From assembly GCA_903850885.1 (NCBI GenBank), contig CAINMU010000139.1:1-53547 (forward strand): a DNA stretch of 53,547 nucleotides, given 5' to 3'. The position numbers and the translations under genes were made by a program. Positions within the stretch are counted from its first letter, which is position 1, and the number at the start of each line of letters is the position of its first letter. Shown here piece after piece: positions 42,703 through 51,031 of this stretch. The stretch comes from an uncultured Opitutia bacterium. GTDB taxonomy: Bacteria > Verrucomicrobiota > Verrucomicrobiia > Opitutales > UBA953. The notes beneath the pieces were generated by a model. It was not told the origin of the DNA. It saw only the letters and a list, made by a program, of their open reading frames with translations, and made no database searches.

Positions 42703-43505
42703 GCGAGGCCCTCGTGCGAGCGCGAAAGGTGGGAAGAAAGCGCATCGGTCACTTCGGCGGCGAGCGAGGCTAGTTCAGGGTCATTGATGCGGCGAGGCCG
42801 GGGGAGATTGATATCAAAAATCTGCCGGACTCTTCCCGGGTTAGGCGAAAGCAAGACCACCCGGTCGCCCAAGCAAACCGCCTCACGGATATTATGGGTC
42901 ACCAACACGATCGTCTTCTTCCGCTTGGTGAAGATATCCTGAATATCACGGTAGAGCTGATCGCGCGTCAGAGCGTCTAACGCAGAAAACGGCTCATCCA
43001 TGAGCAGAACCCGGGGGTTCGGAGCGAGCGAGCGCGCGAGGGCCACGCGTTGGCGCATGCCGCCGGATAATTCATGCGGGCGAGCCTTCTCCTTATCCGC
43101 CAAGCCAACGAGCGAAAGGTAGTAGCGTGCCGATTCCAGCCGTTCGGCTTCCGTTAGATCAGGCTTTAACCGTAAACCAAACATCACGTTTTCCAAGGCG
43201 TTCAACCAAGGGAAGAGTGCGTCTTGCTGGAACATGACCAACCGGTCGCGACCCGGCGAGCGCACCGGCTCCTCACCTAAGCGAATTGCCCCTTCATCCA
43301 CTTGATCGAGACCGGCCAGCAAGCTGAGCAAAGTGGATTTTCCGCAACCGGATGGGCCGACCAAGACCAGGAATTCCCCTTCTTTGACGTCGAGCGTAAT
43401 GTCATCGAGCGCCGTGACGCAACCCGCAGCGCCATTGAATCGTTTCGTGACATTACGAAGCGTCAGAGCGGCCGAAGGATGGGTCTTATAGGAAGCGGGA
43501 TTCAT
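42699..43505 (-). CDS. ABC transporter ATPase, sulfonate/nitrate/taurine type
   Basis: 268 residues. Walker A GPSGCGKST, the Q-loop in VMFQQDALFPWLNALENVMFGL, signature LSGGMRQRVALARSLAPNP, Walker B VLLMDEPFSALD and the switch His in VTHNIREAV are all intact. It is of the SsuB/TauB/NrtD class, matching the neighbouring permease and binding protein. Standard length; no fused domain. Confidence 0.92.
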   Translation of the reverse strand: MNPASYKTHPSAALTLRNVTKRFNGAAGCVTALDDITLDVKEGEFLVLVGPSGCGKSTLLSLLAGLDQVDEGAIRLGEEPVRSPGRDRLVMFQQDALFPWLNALENVMFGLRLKPDLTEAERLESARYYLSLVGLADKEKARPHELSGGMRQRVALARSLAPNPRVLLMDEPFSALDALTRDQLYRDIQDIFTKRKKTIVLVTHNIREAVCLGDRVVLLSPNPGRVRQIFDINLPRPRRINDPELASLAAEVTDALSSHLSRSHEGLA

Positions 43506-43561
43506 GGGTTACCTGACGAAAGGATTGCGGGGTGGAAGGAGAAGCGTGGCAAGGTTAGTCG

Positions 43562-44581
43562 TTATTTTCCCCGAGCCGTCGGCGAGGGCTCGGGCACCAA
43601 CGACTCCAAGAGCGGATCGAGCGGAGCCGTCCCGACCAGCAAACCGGAGTCCTGCGAATCCTTAAGGGAACGGGCAAAAAAATCCTTGAGCCGGACGACT
43701 CGGGCCGAACTTTCTTCGCGAGCCTCTAAGCGGACTCGACCCAAGGAAGCTGCGATAAGACTTTCCGAAGGGGACGCGGAATGGGTTTCTGCTCCCAGCC
43801 CTAAGCGTACGGCTTGGGCATAGCGGACCGGGTCAGCGAGGAGCTGATCTCTTAATAAATAATAAGACTGCACAAAAGTGCGGACCGCCGGACCGCGCTG
43901 TTCCAAGACTTTCCGGGAAGTGGCCAAGACCGTCACGATCGAATCGGGCCGCTCGAGGAGGATTTCGCCCCCGAACTCCGTCGTCAGGCGCGTGACCCAA
44001 GGCTCGACCGTCCAGGCGCCCGCGATTTTACCTTGGGAAAAAAGCATGGCCATATCGGCGCTTCCCGCAGGAATAATCTGCACATCGCCGCCGCTCAGCA
44101 TCACTTTAAGCCCTGCGCCACGAAGCCAAGCGCGGGCTTCAATGTCCTGGGTGTTGCCGAGTTGCGGTGTCACCAGCCGAAGACCGCGAAAACTCTCCGC
44201 GGTCTTTAATCCCAAATCTTTGCGCACCACCAGAGCACTGCCACCCCGCGCAACGGAGGCCAGCACGCGAATCTCGGCCCCCTTGGTTCGGATATGAGCG
44301 TTAAGGACTGGGGATGGCCCGACAAAGGCCACATCTACCGATCCGACCAGTAAAGCCTCCATCGCCGAAGGCCCGGCGTTAAAGGATCGCCATTCGATTT
44401 TTGAACCCGGCGGCAAGTGAGCTTGAAACCAGTCAGATTTTTCACGCTCCCACTGACGCGCGACCAATGCCGGGGCATGCGTCAAATTAGGAAAATAGCC
44501 GACCTTCAAAGTCACGGACTCCTGGGCCGCGGCCGTCAGGAGCGGAGCTAAAAGTAAGAGGATGGGGCAGAAAAGTCGCAT
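43562..44581 (-). CDS. ABC substrate-binding protein, aliphatic-sulfonate (SsuA/NMT1-like) type
   Basis: 339 residues from ATG 44581; a TTG codon directly before it could give one more Met. A signal peptide (about 1-19, ending AAAQE) exports it. KVGYFPNLTHAPALVARQWEREKSDWFQ, WRSFNAGPSAMEALLVGSVDVAFVGPSPVLNAHIR and GLRLVTPQLGNTQDIEARAWL match the SsuA/NrtA type of binding proteins, which take sulfonates, taurine, nitrate or thiamine precursors. First gene of a binding protein-ATPase-permease unit. The upstream gap is AT-rich and holds the promoter features listed next. Confidence 0.9.
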   Translation of the reverse strand: MRLFCPILLLLAPLLTAAAQESVTLKVGYFPNLTHAPALVARQWEREKSDWFQAHLPPGSKIEWRSFNAGPSAMEALLVGSVDVAFVGPSPVLNAHIRTKGAEIRVLASVARGGSALVVRKDLGLKTAESFRGLRLVTPQLGNTQDIEARAWLRGAGLKVMLSGGDVQIIPAGSADMAMLFSQGKIAGAWTVEPWVTRLTTEFGGEILLERPDSIVTVLATSRKVLEQRGPAVRTFVQSYYLLRDQLLADPVRYAQAVRLGLGAETHSASPSESLIAASLGRVRLEAREESSARVVRLKDFFARSLKDSQDSGLLVGTAPLDPLLESLVPEPSPTARGK

Positions 44582-44618
44582 CAATCTAAAAGTTGATATT
44601 ATTACTTATGATTAAATG

Positions 44619-44662
44619 ATTATGCCAAAAAGGAAATACAAATCTGGTTAGTGAGCCTAACC
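44619..44662 (-). promoter_or_regulatory. Extended -10 promoter and palindromic operator before the ABC operon
   Basis: Read on the minus strand, TGGCATAAT (44627-44619) is an extended -10 element (TG-N-CATAAT) about 38 bases before the ATG. Upstream lies the palindrome GGTTAG-TGAGC-CTAACC (44646-44662), centred about 42 bases before the predicted transcription start, the usual spot for an activator that touches RNA polymerase. There is no good -35 box, consistent with activator control. It could instead be a hairpin in the 3' end of the upstream nramp message. Confidence 0.45.
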
Positions 44663-44684
44663 CATTTATGAGCATATAGTTATA

Positions 44685-45971
44685 TTAATTAATGAAAAAA
44701 TCTGCCACAAACCAGAGGCCGGCGGAAACGACCACCACGGTCGCAACCCAGCCCAAAAGGTTAATCCACCGGGGTGAAACATAATTGCCCATAAAGGCGG
44801 AGTCACTGGTCATTCTAACCAAAGGCCAGCAGGCAAAGCCGAGCTGCAAACTAAGAATCACCTGACTCCACAATAAGAGGGATTCCACCCTCCCCTCTCC
44901 GGATAACCCCAGCACAATCAAGGCAGGCAACAGCGCGGCCAGACGGGTGGCAATGCGGACGACCCAGCCCACGGTTTTGATCTTCAGAAAGCCTTCGAGC
45001 ACGATTTGCCCAGCCAAAGTACCGGTGATGGTGGCATTTTGACCAGAGGACAAAAGGGCCAAGGCGAAAAGCGTGCCCGCGATCGTCGAACCAAGCACAC
45101 CATCAAGCAAGCGATGCGCTTCGCGAATATCCGTCACCGCTTCGGGTCGACCATGAAAAGCGGAGGCACTGAGCACGAGCAAACCGGCGTTAACAAAAAA
45201 GGCAAAAGTCAGAGCGATGGTGGAATCTAAAGTCGCGAACCGAATGGCCTCCTTTTTAGATGCCTCCGTCAGCCCGAAAGACCGGGTCCCGACGATTGAG
45301 GAATGCAGATAGAGATTATGCGGCATCACGGTGGCGCCGATAATGCCAAGGGCGATAAAGAGCATGCCGGGGCGCGTAAACACTTCCGTCGTTGGAATGA
45401 AACCTTGTAGTAACTCGGCCACCACGGGTTGGGCTAGAAAGAGTTCCACTCCGATGCAGGCGGCAGTGGTAAAAACAAGAACGGCGACAAAAGCTTCCAA
45501 CCATCGATAGCCCAACCGCGTCAAGGCCAGCAAGATTAAGACATCAAGGGCCGTGATGATGGCTCCGAAAAAAAGTGGGATACCGAAAAGGATCTGCAGC
45601 GCGATGGCGGAGCCAAGCAGTTCGGCCAGGTCGCACGCGATGATGCCAAGTTGAGCTGAGGCCCAGAGGAACTTACCGACGATGGGCGAGTAGCGCTGGC
45701 GGCAGGCCTGCGCGAGATCGAGCCCCGTCGCGACATTCAAACGGACGCATAGATGCTGAAAAAGCACTGCCATCAAATTGGAAAGCAAGATGACCCAGAG
45801 GAGCGAATATCCGTAGCGAGAACCGCCGGCCAGATCTGTCGCCCAGTTTCCTGGGTCCATATAACCTACGGCGACCAAAAAGCCCGGGCCCACAAATGCA
45901 AGAAAGCGACGGAAAGCTCCCAGGCGCGAGGCTTGGCGGGCTTGGGTCGGTTCATCTGTCCTCATCACCAT
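44685..45971 (-). CDS. Nramp-family metal ion transporter (MntH-like)
   Basis: 428 residues from ATG 45971; the longer frame upstream lies inside the neighbouring gene. About eleven membrane segments. AVGYMDPGNWATDLAGGSRYGY holds the DPGN metal motif of helix 1, and GATVMPHNLYLHSSIV the MPH motif of helix 6 with the Met/His ligands. Both motifs are intact, so proton-coupled Mn2+/Fe2+ import is likely. The N-terminus before the first helix is long and basic (about 25 residues). No MntR regulator is adjacent. Confidence 0.9.
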   Translation of the reverse strand: MVMRTDEPTQARQASRLGAFRRFLAFVGPGFLVAVGYMDPGNWATDLAGGSRYGYSLLWVILLSNLMAVLFQHLCVRLNVATGLDLAQACRQRYSPIVGKFLWASAQLGIIACDLAELLGSAIALQILFGIPLFFGAIITALDVLILLALTRLGYRWLEAFVAVLVFTTAACIGVELFLAQPVVAELLQGFIPTTEVFTRPGMLFIALGIIGATVMPHNLYLHSSIVGTRSFGLTEASKKEAIRFATLDSTIALTFAFFVNAGLLVLSASAFHGRPEAVTDIREAHRLLDGVLGSTIAGTLFALALLSSGQNATITGTLAGQIVLEGFLKIKTVGWVVRIATRLAALLPALIVLGLSGEGRVESLLLWSQVILSLQLGFACWPLVRMTSDSAFMGNYVSPRWINLLGWVATVVVVSAGLWFVADFFIN

Positions 45972-45997
45972 TGAGCATCGCTGACGACCACACCCTG

Positions 45998-46411
45998 TCA
46001 ACCCGCCGCCTTCGCGAAAGAAACGCCGACCAAGACCGACCAGAGAGCCGTGCGCCAGGCGTGCGAGCGGATTAGATCGACCAGAGCTGGCGAGGCCGGC
46101 CCTTCCAGCTGCAGACGCCGGTGACACGGCACGGACCAGGCGGCCGTTAGCGCCCAGCAGACAAGCACGAGGCCGAGGCCAAAGCCACCTCCGGCGACGA
46201 TAGTCAGCCAGACATGTCCGGCCAGTTGGGCGAGCAGCAAAGGCCCGACGACCCAGCCGACGCGACGGGTATAAGCCTCATGCGCCTCGGCGAAGCCTTC
46301 GGCCCGCCAGCGAGCGAAGTCGGGATAAGTACAGAGCAGGATCAGCCACGAGATCGCGGCCATGGCGAAATCGATGCCCGCCACACCGAATTGAATTAAA
46401 CGAAGGTCCAT
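45998..46411 (-). CDS. Small membrane protein of unknown function, upstream of the Nramp gene
   Basis: 137 residues with four membrane segments (about 7-28, 50-72, 77-95 and 118-135). VPCHRRLQLEGPASPALVDLIRSHAWRTALWSVLVG has the VPxH...NW/HxxR pattern seen in widespread small four-helix proteins, but I cannot name one. It precedes the Nramp gene by 26 bases on the same strand and may be cotranscribed. Confidence 0.65.
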   Translation of the reverse strand: MDLRLIQFGVAGIDFAMAAISWLILLCTYPDFARWRAEGFAEAHEAYTRRVGWVVGPLLLAQLAGHVWLTIVAGGGFGLGLVLVCWALTAAWSVPCHRRLQLEGPASPALVDLIRSHAWRTALWSVLVGVSFAKAAG

Positions 46412-46470
46412 GAGGGTACCGAAGTGGGTTTTTCCCTTTGCACAACTCGGCGAGACGTTAAACCCAAGTC

Positions 46471-48399
46471 ATGCCCCGCCTCTTCTTCGGCCTGTTCCTC
46501 GGCGTCTTGCTCGCGCTCCTCCCTGTCGCCGCGCAGGAGACTCCGCCCAACTTTGTCGTTCTCCTCGCCGATGACCTCGGCATCAATGACCTGAGCTGTT
46601 TCGGCCGGAAGGACCAGAACACCCCTAACCTCGATAAACTCGCTGCCGGCGGAGCCCGTTTCACTTCGGCCTATGCGGCCGCCTCGGTCTGCTCCGCCTC
46701 CCGCGCCGCCCTCCTCACAGGCCAGAGCCCGGCGCGTCTTAACATCACCACCTTCCTACCCGGCCGATCAGATCGGGCTTCCCACCGCCTGATGGCACCG
46801 ATTCTTAATAATAATCTTCCTGTCGGTGTGCAGACCATCGCCGAACTGCTTAAAGCCAAAGGGTACGCGACAGGTGCCGTCGGCAAGTGGCACCTCGGCG
46901 GCAAAGGCCATCAGCCCACGGATCACGGCTTCGATGAATATTTCGCCGGCAAAGCGAACCCTGGAGCTGAGTCCCCCATGGGCGGAAAAGGCGAGCTCGG
47001 CCATGCGGACTACGCGGTGAAATTCATCGAGCGCAATAAAGCCAAACCTTTCTTCCTCTACTTGGCGTTCGACAATCCGCATATCCCGCTGGCCGCTCCC
47101 GCCAAAGGTATCGAAGCCAATGCGAAGGCCTTTCACCCGACCTACGCCGCGCTGGTGGAGTCACTCGACGTCGCCTGCGGTCGCGTCCTGCAGAAACTCG
47201 AGGATGCTGGCGTGGCTAAAAATACCGTGGTGATTTTCGCTTCCGACAACGGCGGCGTCCACGTCTCCGAACTGAAAGAAAGCCCCCCCACCTTCAATGC
47301 GCCATCCCGCGCGGGCAAAGGCTTCCTCTACGAAGGAGGCCTCCGCACACCCCTGATCATAAGTTATCCGGGACACCTCGCAAACAAAGTGATCTCGGAG
47401 CCAGTAGTGCTGGGCGACCTCACGTCCACGTTCTGCGCTCTCGCTAAAATCAAGCCACCCGCCATCCAGGATTTCCAGGATCTTTCGTCGGTCCTTTTCG
47501 ACAGCAAGCCACGGACGGAAACACGCGTTCTCTGCTGGCATCAGCCTCACTACATGAATCAAGGCAGCCAACCCGGCGGCGTGATTCGGGAAGGTGACTG
47601 GAAACTGATCGAGTTCTACGAGACTGGCCGTATGGAATTATTCAACCTAGCCAAAGACCCCAGCGAAACCTTGGATCTGGCCGCCGAAGAGCCAGCCCGC
47701 GTGGCCGCGATGCGAGGTAAACTGGAAGCCTGGCGCCGGAGTGTCGGAGCGAAGCCGATGGTCGCTAATCCTCAATTCAATCGAAGCCTCTGGGATGAGT
47801 GCTTCGTCAAAATCGATCCAACACTGATCAAAGCGGCCGCCACTTCCGAGGCGATGCGCCCGCTCCAAGCCGATTGGCGCAAGGTCATGAACGATGCCAG
47901 CACTGAAGGCGGTAATGCGCTCATCTACTTAGAAGCCAAAGACGCCCAGGTGAAGGCCACGAAAATGAAGTATGAAGACCTGCCGCAGAAAGATACCCTC
48001 GGCTTCTGGGTGAACGTGGAAGACACCGCTTCGTGGAAATTCACGGCCCCCTTGGCTGGCAAGTATCGCGTCACGGTCCTGCAAGGCTGCGGCAAGGGTA
48101 GCGGCGGCTCGACCGTCGCGGTCGAAGCTGGTGCCAGCAAATGCGAGTTCACGGTCGAGGAGACCGGCCACTTCCAGCGCTTTGTTCCACGTGAAATCGG
48201 CCAGATCGAGCTGACGGCCGGCGATAACACCTTGACGATTCGTCCACTCCAGAAGGCAAAGTCAGCGGTCATGGACCTCCGCCGCGTCATCCTCGAACGC
48301 ATCGACCAACCGGGACCGATGCGCAGCGCCTTCATGAAACAGACCGCGGTCAAGACGATCAGCTTCACGACCTTCCTGCCTTATCCTGAGACGGAGTAA
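46471..48399 (+). CDS. Secreted sulfatase with C-terminal carbohydrate-binding-like domain
   Basis: 642 residues. Signal peptide (about 1-21, ending AAQE), then a type I sulfatase: NFVVLLADDLGINDLSCFG with metal-binding Asp pair, and SVCSASRAALLTGQSP with Cys74 in C-x-A-x-R, the formylglycine site. DNGGVHVSE and GFLYEGGLRTPLIISYPG are also typical. It resembles arylsulfatase A-type and N-acetylgalactosamine-6-sulfatase-type enzymes. Residues about 500-642 form a second domain starting LIYLEAKDAQV and including SWKFTAPLAGKYRVTVLQGCG, a beta-sandwich like that of DUF5077 or carbohydrate-binding modules. Its start lies about 60 bases from the divergent membrane-protein gene. Confidence 0.92.
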   Translation: MPRLFFGLFLGVLLALLPVAAQETPPNFVVLLADDLGINDLSCFGRKDQNTPNLDKLAAGGARFTSAYAAASVCSASRAALLTGQSPARLNITTFLPGRSDRASHRLMAPILNNNLPVGVQTIAELLKAKGYATGAVGKWHLGGKGHQPTDHGFDEYFAGKANPGAESPMGGKGELGHADYAVKFIERNKAKPFFLYLAFDNPHIPLAAPAKGIEANAKAFHPTYAALVESLDVACGRVLQKLEDAGVAKNTVVIFASDNGGVHVSELKESPPTFNAPSRAGKGFLYEGGLRTPLIISYPGHLANKVISEPVVLGDLTSTFCALAKIKPPAIQDFQDLSSVLFDSKPRTETRVLCWHQPHYMNQGSQPGGVIREGDWKLIEFYETGRMELFNLAKDPSETLDLAAEEPARVAAMRGKLEAWRRSVGAKPMVANPQFNRSLWDECFVKIDPTLIKAAATSEAMRPLQADWRKVMNDASTEGGNALIYLEAKDAQVKATKMKYEDLPQKDTLGFWVNVEDTASWKFTAPLAGKYRVTVLQGCGKGSGGSTVAVEAGASKCEFTVEETGHFQRFVPREIGQIELTAGDNTLTIRPLQKAKSAVMDLRRVILERIDQPGPMRSAFMKQTAVKTISFTTFLPYPETE

Positions 48400-48403
48400 G
48401 CCC

Positions 48404-48712
48404 TCAGAGCGTCGCCAACAGCGCACGCAGCTCTGCTTCAGGCTCCTCGTGTCCTTGGGACACGGCGAGCGCAAGGGCTTCGTCCAAGACAGCCTTGGCT
48501 TCGGCTCGAAGGTCGGAAGCGAGGTAGCATTTCCCAAGGAGAATCCTTGGCATCATCCAATCCGACTTTGAATTCGCGGCAATACGCAGGTGCTCCAGTG
48601 CTCCCCTATGATTTCCTTCGGCCAGCAAAGCTTGACCGAGTGAAAAACGAAAGAGCGGATTGGCGGGATCGGCCGCCACATGGGCACGGAAAGTGTCTGA
48701 GCGGGATGCCAT
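48404..48712 (-). CDS. Small TPR-like protein downstream of glgB
   Basis: 102 residues. PLFRFSLGQALLAEGNHRGALEHLRIAA and PRILLGKCYLASDLRAEAKAVLDEALALA are two TPR-like helix pairs with a third partial one at the end. No signal peptide. It starts three bases after glgB on the same strand, so it is cotranscribed and probably translationally coupled; its partner is unknown. Confidence 0.75.
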   Translation of the reverse strand: MASRSDTFRAHVAADPANPLFRFSLGQALLAEGNHRGALEHLRIAANSKSDWMMPRILLGKCYLASDLRAEAKAVLDEALALAVSQGHEEPEAELRALLATL

Positions 48713-48715
48713 CTT

Positions 48716-50941
48716 TTATCGCTTCGCTTTCTTGACCGATGGGCGCGGAAGCGGACGATCGGCCTGGCGGAAAATCACCAAGGATAAACCAGGCAGACGG
48801 ACTTCCAGAGAGTGCTCGCGTCCGTGACTCGAAATCTTTGCGGATTCCACGCCGCCGAGGTTGCCTAGGCCTTTGCCGGCATAGTGTTTGGAGTCCGTAT
48901 TCAGGGCCTCTTCCCATCGCCCAGCCTTAGGCACGCCGAAGCGATACGTCCGCTCGACTGGAGTGAAGTTACCCACCACGACCCAGTGGCAGGCCGAGCT
49001 CTTGCGTTCGAAAACCAAGACGCTCTGGGCGCCGTCTTCCGCATTGATCCAAGCAAAACTATCCGGATTCAATTCGTTCTCCGCCAGCGCGACGTCGCCG
49101 ACATAAAGCTGATTAAGATCACGGACGAGGCTTTGTAAGCCGGCGTGCAAGGGGGATGCGAGCAGATGCCAATCAAGGGATTGGTCGTATTTCCATTCCG
49201 CAAATTGGCCGAATTCGCAGCCCATGAAAAGGGTCTTCTTGCCAGGCCAGGCCCACTGCAAAGCCAGCAAACAACGCAGATTAGCGGCCTTGGTGTCGTT
49301 GTCACCGGCACCCATCTTATTGATCAGCGAGCCCTTACCGTGGACGACCTCGTCGTGCGAAAAAGCCTGCATGAACGATTCGGACCATTGGTAGAGCATC
49401 CCGAACGTCAGCTTATCGTGGTTGAACTTACGGAATAAAGGGTCTTGGCGGAAATAAGAAAGCGTGTCGTGCATCCAGCCCATATTCCACTTGAAGTCGA
49501 AGCCCAGTCCGCCGTCCGCCACGGCCTTGGTGACTCCGGGGAACGAGGTTGACTCCTCCGCGATCAAGACCACGCCGGATTGATAAAGATGAATGAGGGA
49601 ATTTACGTGACGTAAAAATTCGATGGCCTCGATATTTTCGCGGCCGCCGTGACGGTTTGGAATCCACTCGCCGGCTTTGCGGGAATAATCGAGGTATAAC
49701 ATCGAAGCCACCGCATCGACGCGCAAGCCGTCGACGTGAAAACGTTCCAGCCAGGAAAGAGCGGAGGAAGTCAGGAAGCCGCGGACTTCATGTCGGCCGT
49801 AATTAAAGATGAGCGTGCCCCAGTCCTGATGCTCACCGAGACGCGGATCAGCGTGCTCATAAAGATGCGTCCCATCGAAGCGGGCCAAGGCGAAAAAGTC
49901 GCGAGGGAAATGAGCGGGCACCCAATCGACGATCACACCGACGCCGGCCTGGTGGAGCGTATCGACCATTAGCATGAAATCCAACGGGGAGCCAAAACGA
50001 TGGGTGGGAGCGAAGAAGCCCGTCACCTGATAGCCCCAGGAGCCGTCGAAAGGATACTCGGACGGCGGCATCAGTTCCACGTGGGTGAAACCGAGCTGAT
50101 TACAATATTCGGCCAATTGAACCCCGAGCTCGCGATAGTTTAGGACACGGCCGCCCTCTTCGGGTACGCGGCGCCAAGAAGCCAGATGGACCTCGTAGAC
50201 CGACATTGGCCGACGGCGCAAATCGGTGCGTTTACGGGCCTCCATCCATTCGGCATCATGCCAGACATAGGCGGCGAGGTCGCACACGATCGCCGCATGA
50301 TTAGGCGAAGGCTCGAAATGCAAGCCGTAGGGATCCGTCTTCAGGAAAGGCGTCGCATCATACGGACCCACGATTTCATATTTATAGCGGGCACCGGCCA
50401 CGAGGCCGGGAAGGAAAAGTTCCCAGATTCCGGAGGCCCCCAGGGCCCGCATCGGATGGGAACGTCCGTTCCAGAGGTTATGATCGCCGACCACCGAAAC
50501 CCGGCGAGCGGAGGGGGCCCAAACTAAAAACGAGACCCCGGCGATTCCGTCGATCGTCCGCACATGAGAGCCGAATTTATAGTGGGCGCCATGGTCATCG
50601 CCCTTGCCGATGAGGAAAAGATCTTGCTCGGAGATCGTCGGTAAAAAACGATAAGGGTCTTCGGCATCGAGCACGGTACCATCCACGTAGGCGACCTGGA
50701 AATGGTAGTGAAAATCGGCGGCTCCGATCAGTTCTAACTCAAAAATCCCTGCCTCGTGTAGTCGCACCATGGCGACACCCTGCTTGCTCTGGGCCTTGAA
50801 AAGCTTGCACCGCACCGCCCCAGGAAAGAGCGCCCGGACGACGCAACCCCCACCAGCAAAGGCATGGAGGCCTAAAAATCGGTGCGGCGAGGTCTCGGTG
50901 GCATCCGCCAGGGCGGTCAACTCGGCGGGACTGATGCGCAT
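48716..50941 (-). CDS. glgB: 1,4-alpha-glucan branching enzyme
   Basis: 741 residues from ATG 50941; the longer frame upstream runs into the lptD gene. It forms alpha-1,6 branches in glycogen. Two N-terminal CBM48-type domains (HRFLGLH, then FLVWAPSARRVSVVGDHNLWNG) precede a GH13 barrel: VIVDWVPAHFPRD, DGLRVDAVASMLYLDY with the nucleophile Asp, VLIAEESTSFPGVT with the acid Glu, and FSHDEVVHGKGSL with the stabilising Asp. The all-beta end domain follows. No glgA or glgC is in the window. Divergent from lptD across 90 bases. Confidence 0.96.
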   Translation of the reverse strand: MRISPAELTALADATETSPHRFLGLHAFAGGGCVVRALFPGAVRCKLFKAQSKQGVAMVRLHEAGIFELELIGAADFHYHFQVAYVDGTVLDAEDPYRFLPTISEQDLFLIGKGDDHGAHYKFGSHVRTIDGIAGVSFLVWAPSARRVSVVGDHNLWNGRSHPMRALGASGIWELFLPGLVAGARYKYEIVGPYDATPFLKTDPYGLHFEPSPNHAAIVCDLAAYVWHDAEWMEARKRTDLRRRPMSVYEVHLASWRRVPEEGGRVLNYRELGVQLAEYCNQLGFTHVELMPPSEYPFDGSWGYQVTGFFAPTHRFGSPLDFMLMVDTLHQAGVGVIVDWVPAHFPRDFFALARFDGTHLYEHADPRLGEHQDWGTLIFNYGRHEVRGFLTSSALSWLERFHVDGLRVDAVASMLYLDYSRKAGEWIPNRHGGRENIEAIEFLRHVNSLIHLYQSGVVLIAEESTSFPGVTKAVADGGLGFDFKWNMGWMHDTLSYFRQDPLFRKFNHDKLTFGMLYQWSESFMQAFSHDEVVHGKGSLINKMGAGDNDTKAANLRCLLALQWAWPGKKTLFMGCEFGQFAEWKYDQSLDWHLLASPLHAGLQSLVRDLNQLYVGDVALAENELNPDSFAWINAEDGAQSVLVFERKSSACHWVVVGNFTPVERTYRFGVPKAGRWEEALNTDSKHYAGKGLGNLGGVESAKISSHGREHSLEVRLPGLSLVIFRQADRPLPRPSVKKAKR

Positions 50942-51031
50942 AGGAGGACAATCTACGCTCCACCAAGGTCGGCAAGCGCTCATTGCCCGAAAATACTTGA
51001 GGGAAGCCCCAGAGCGACAAGTCTCGGAAGG

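Noticed and set aside
50942..50950. AGGAGGAC on the plus strand as a ribosome binding site for lptD
   Set aside because: No start codon lies within 5-12 bases downstream, and the lptD signal peptide begins at 51032.
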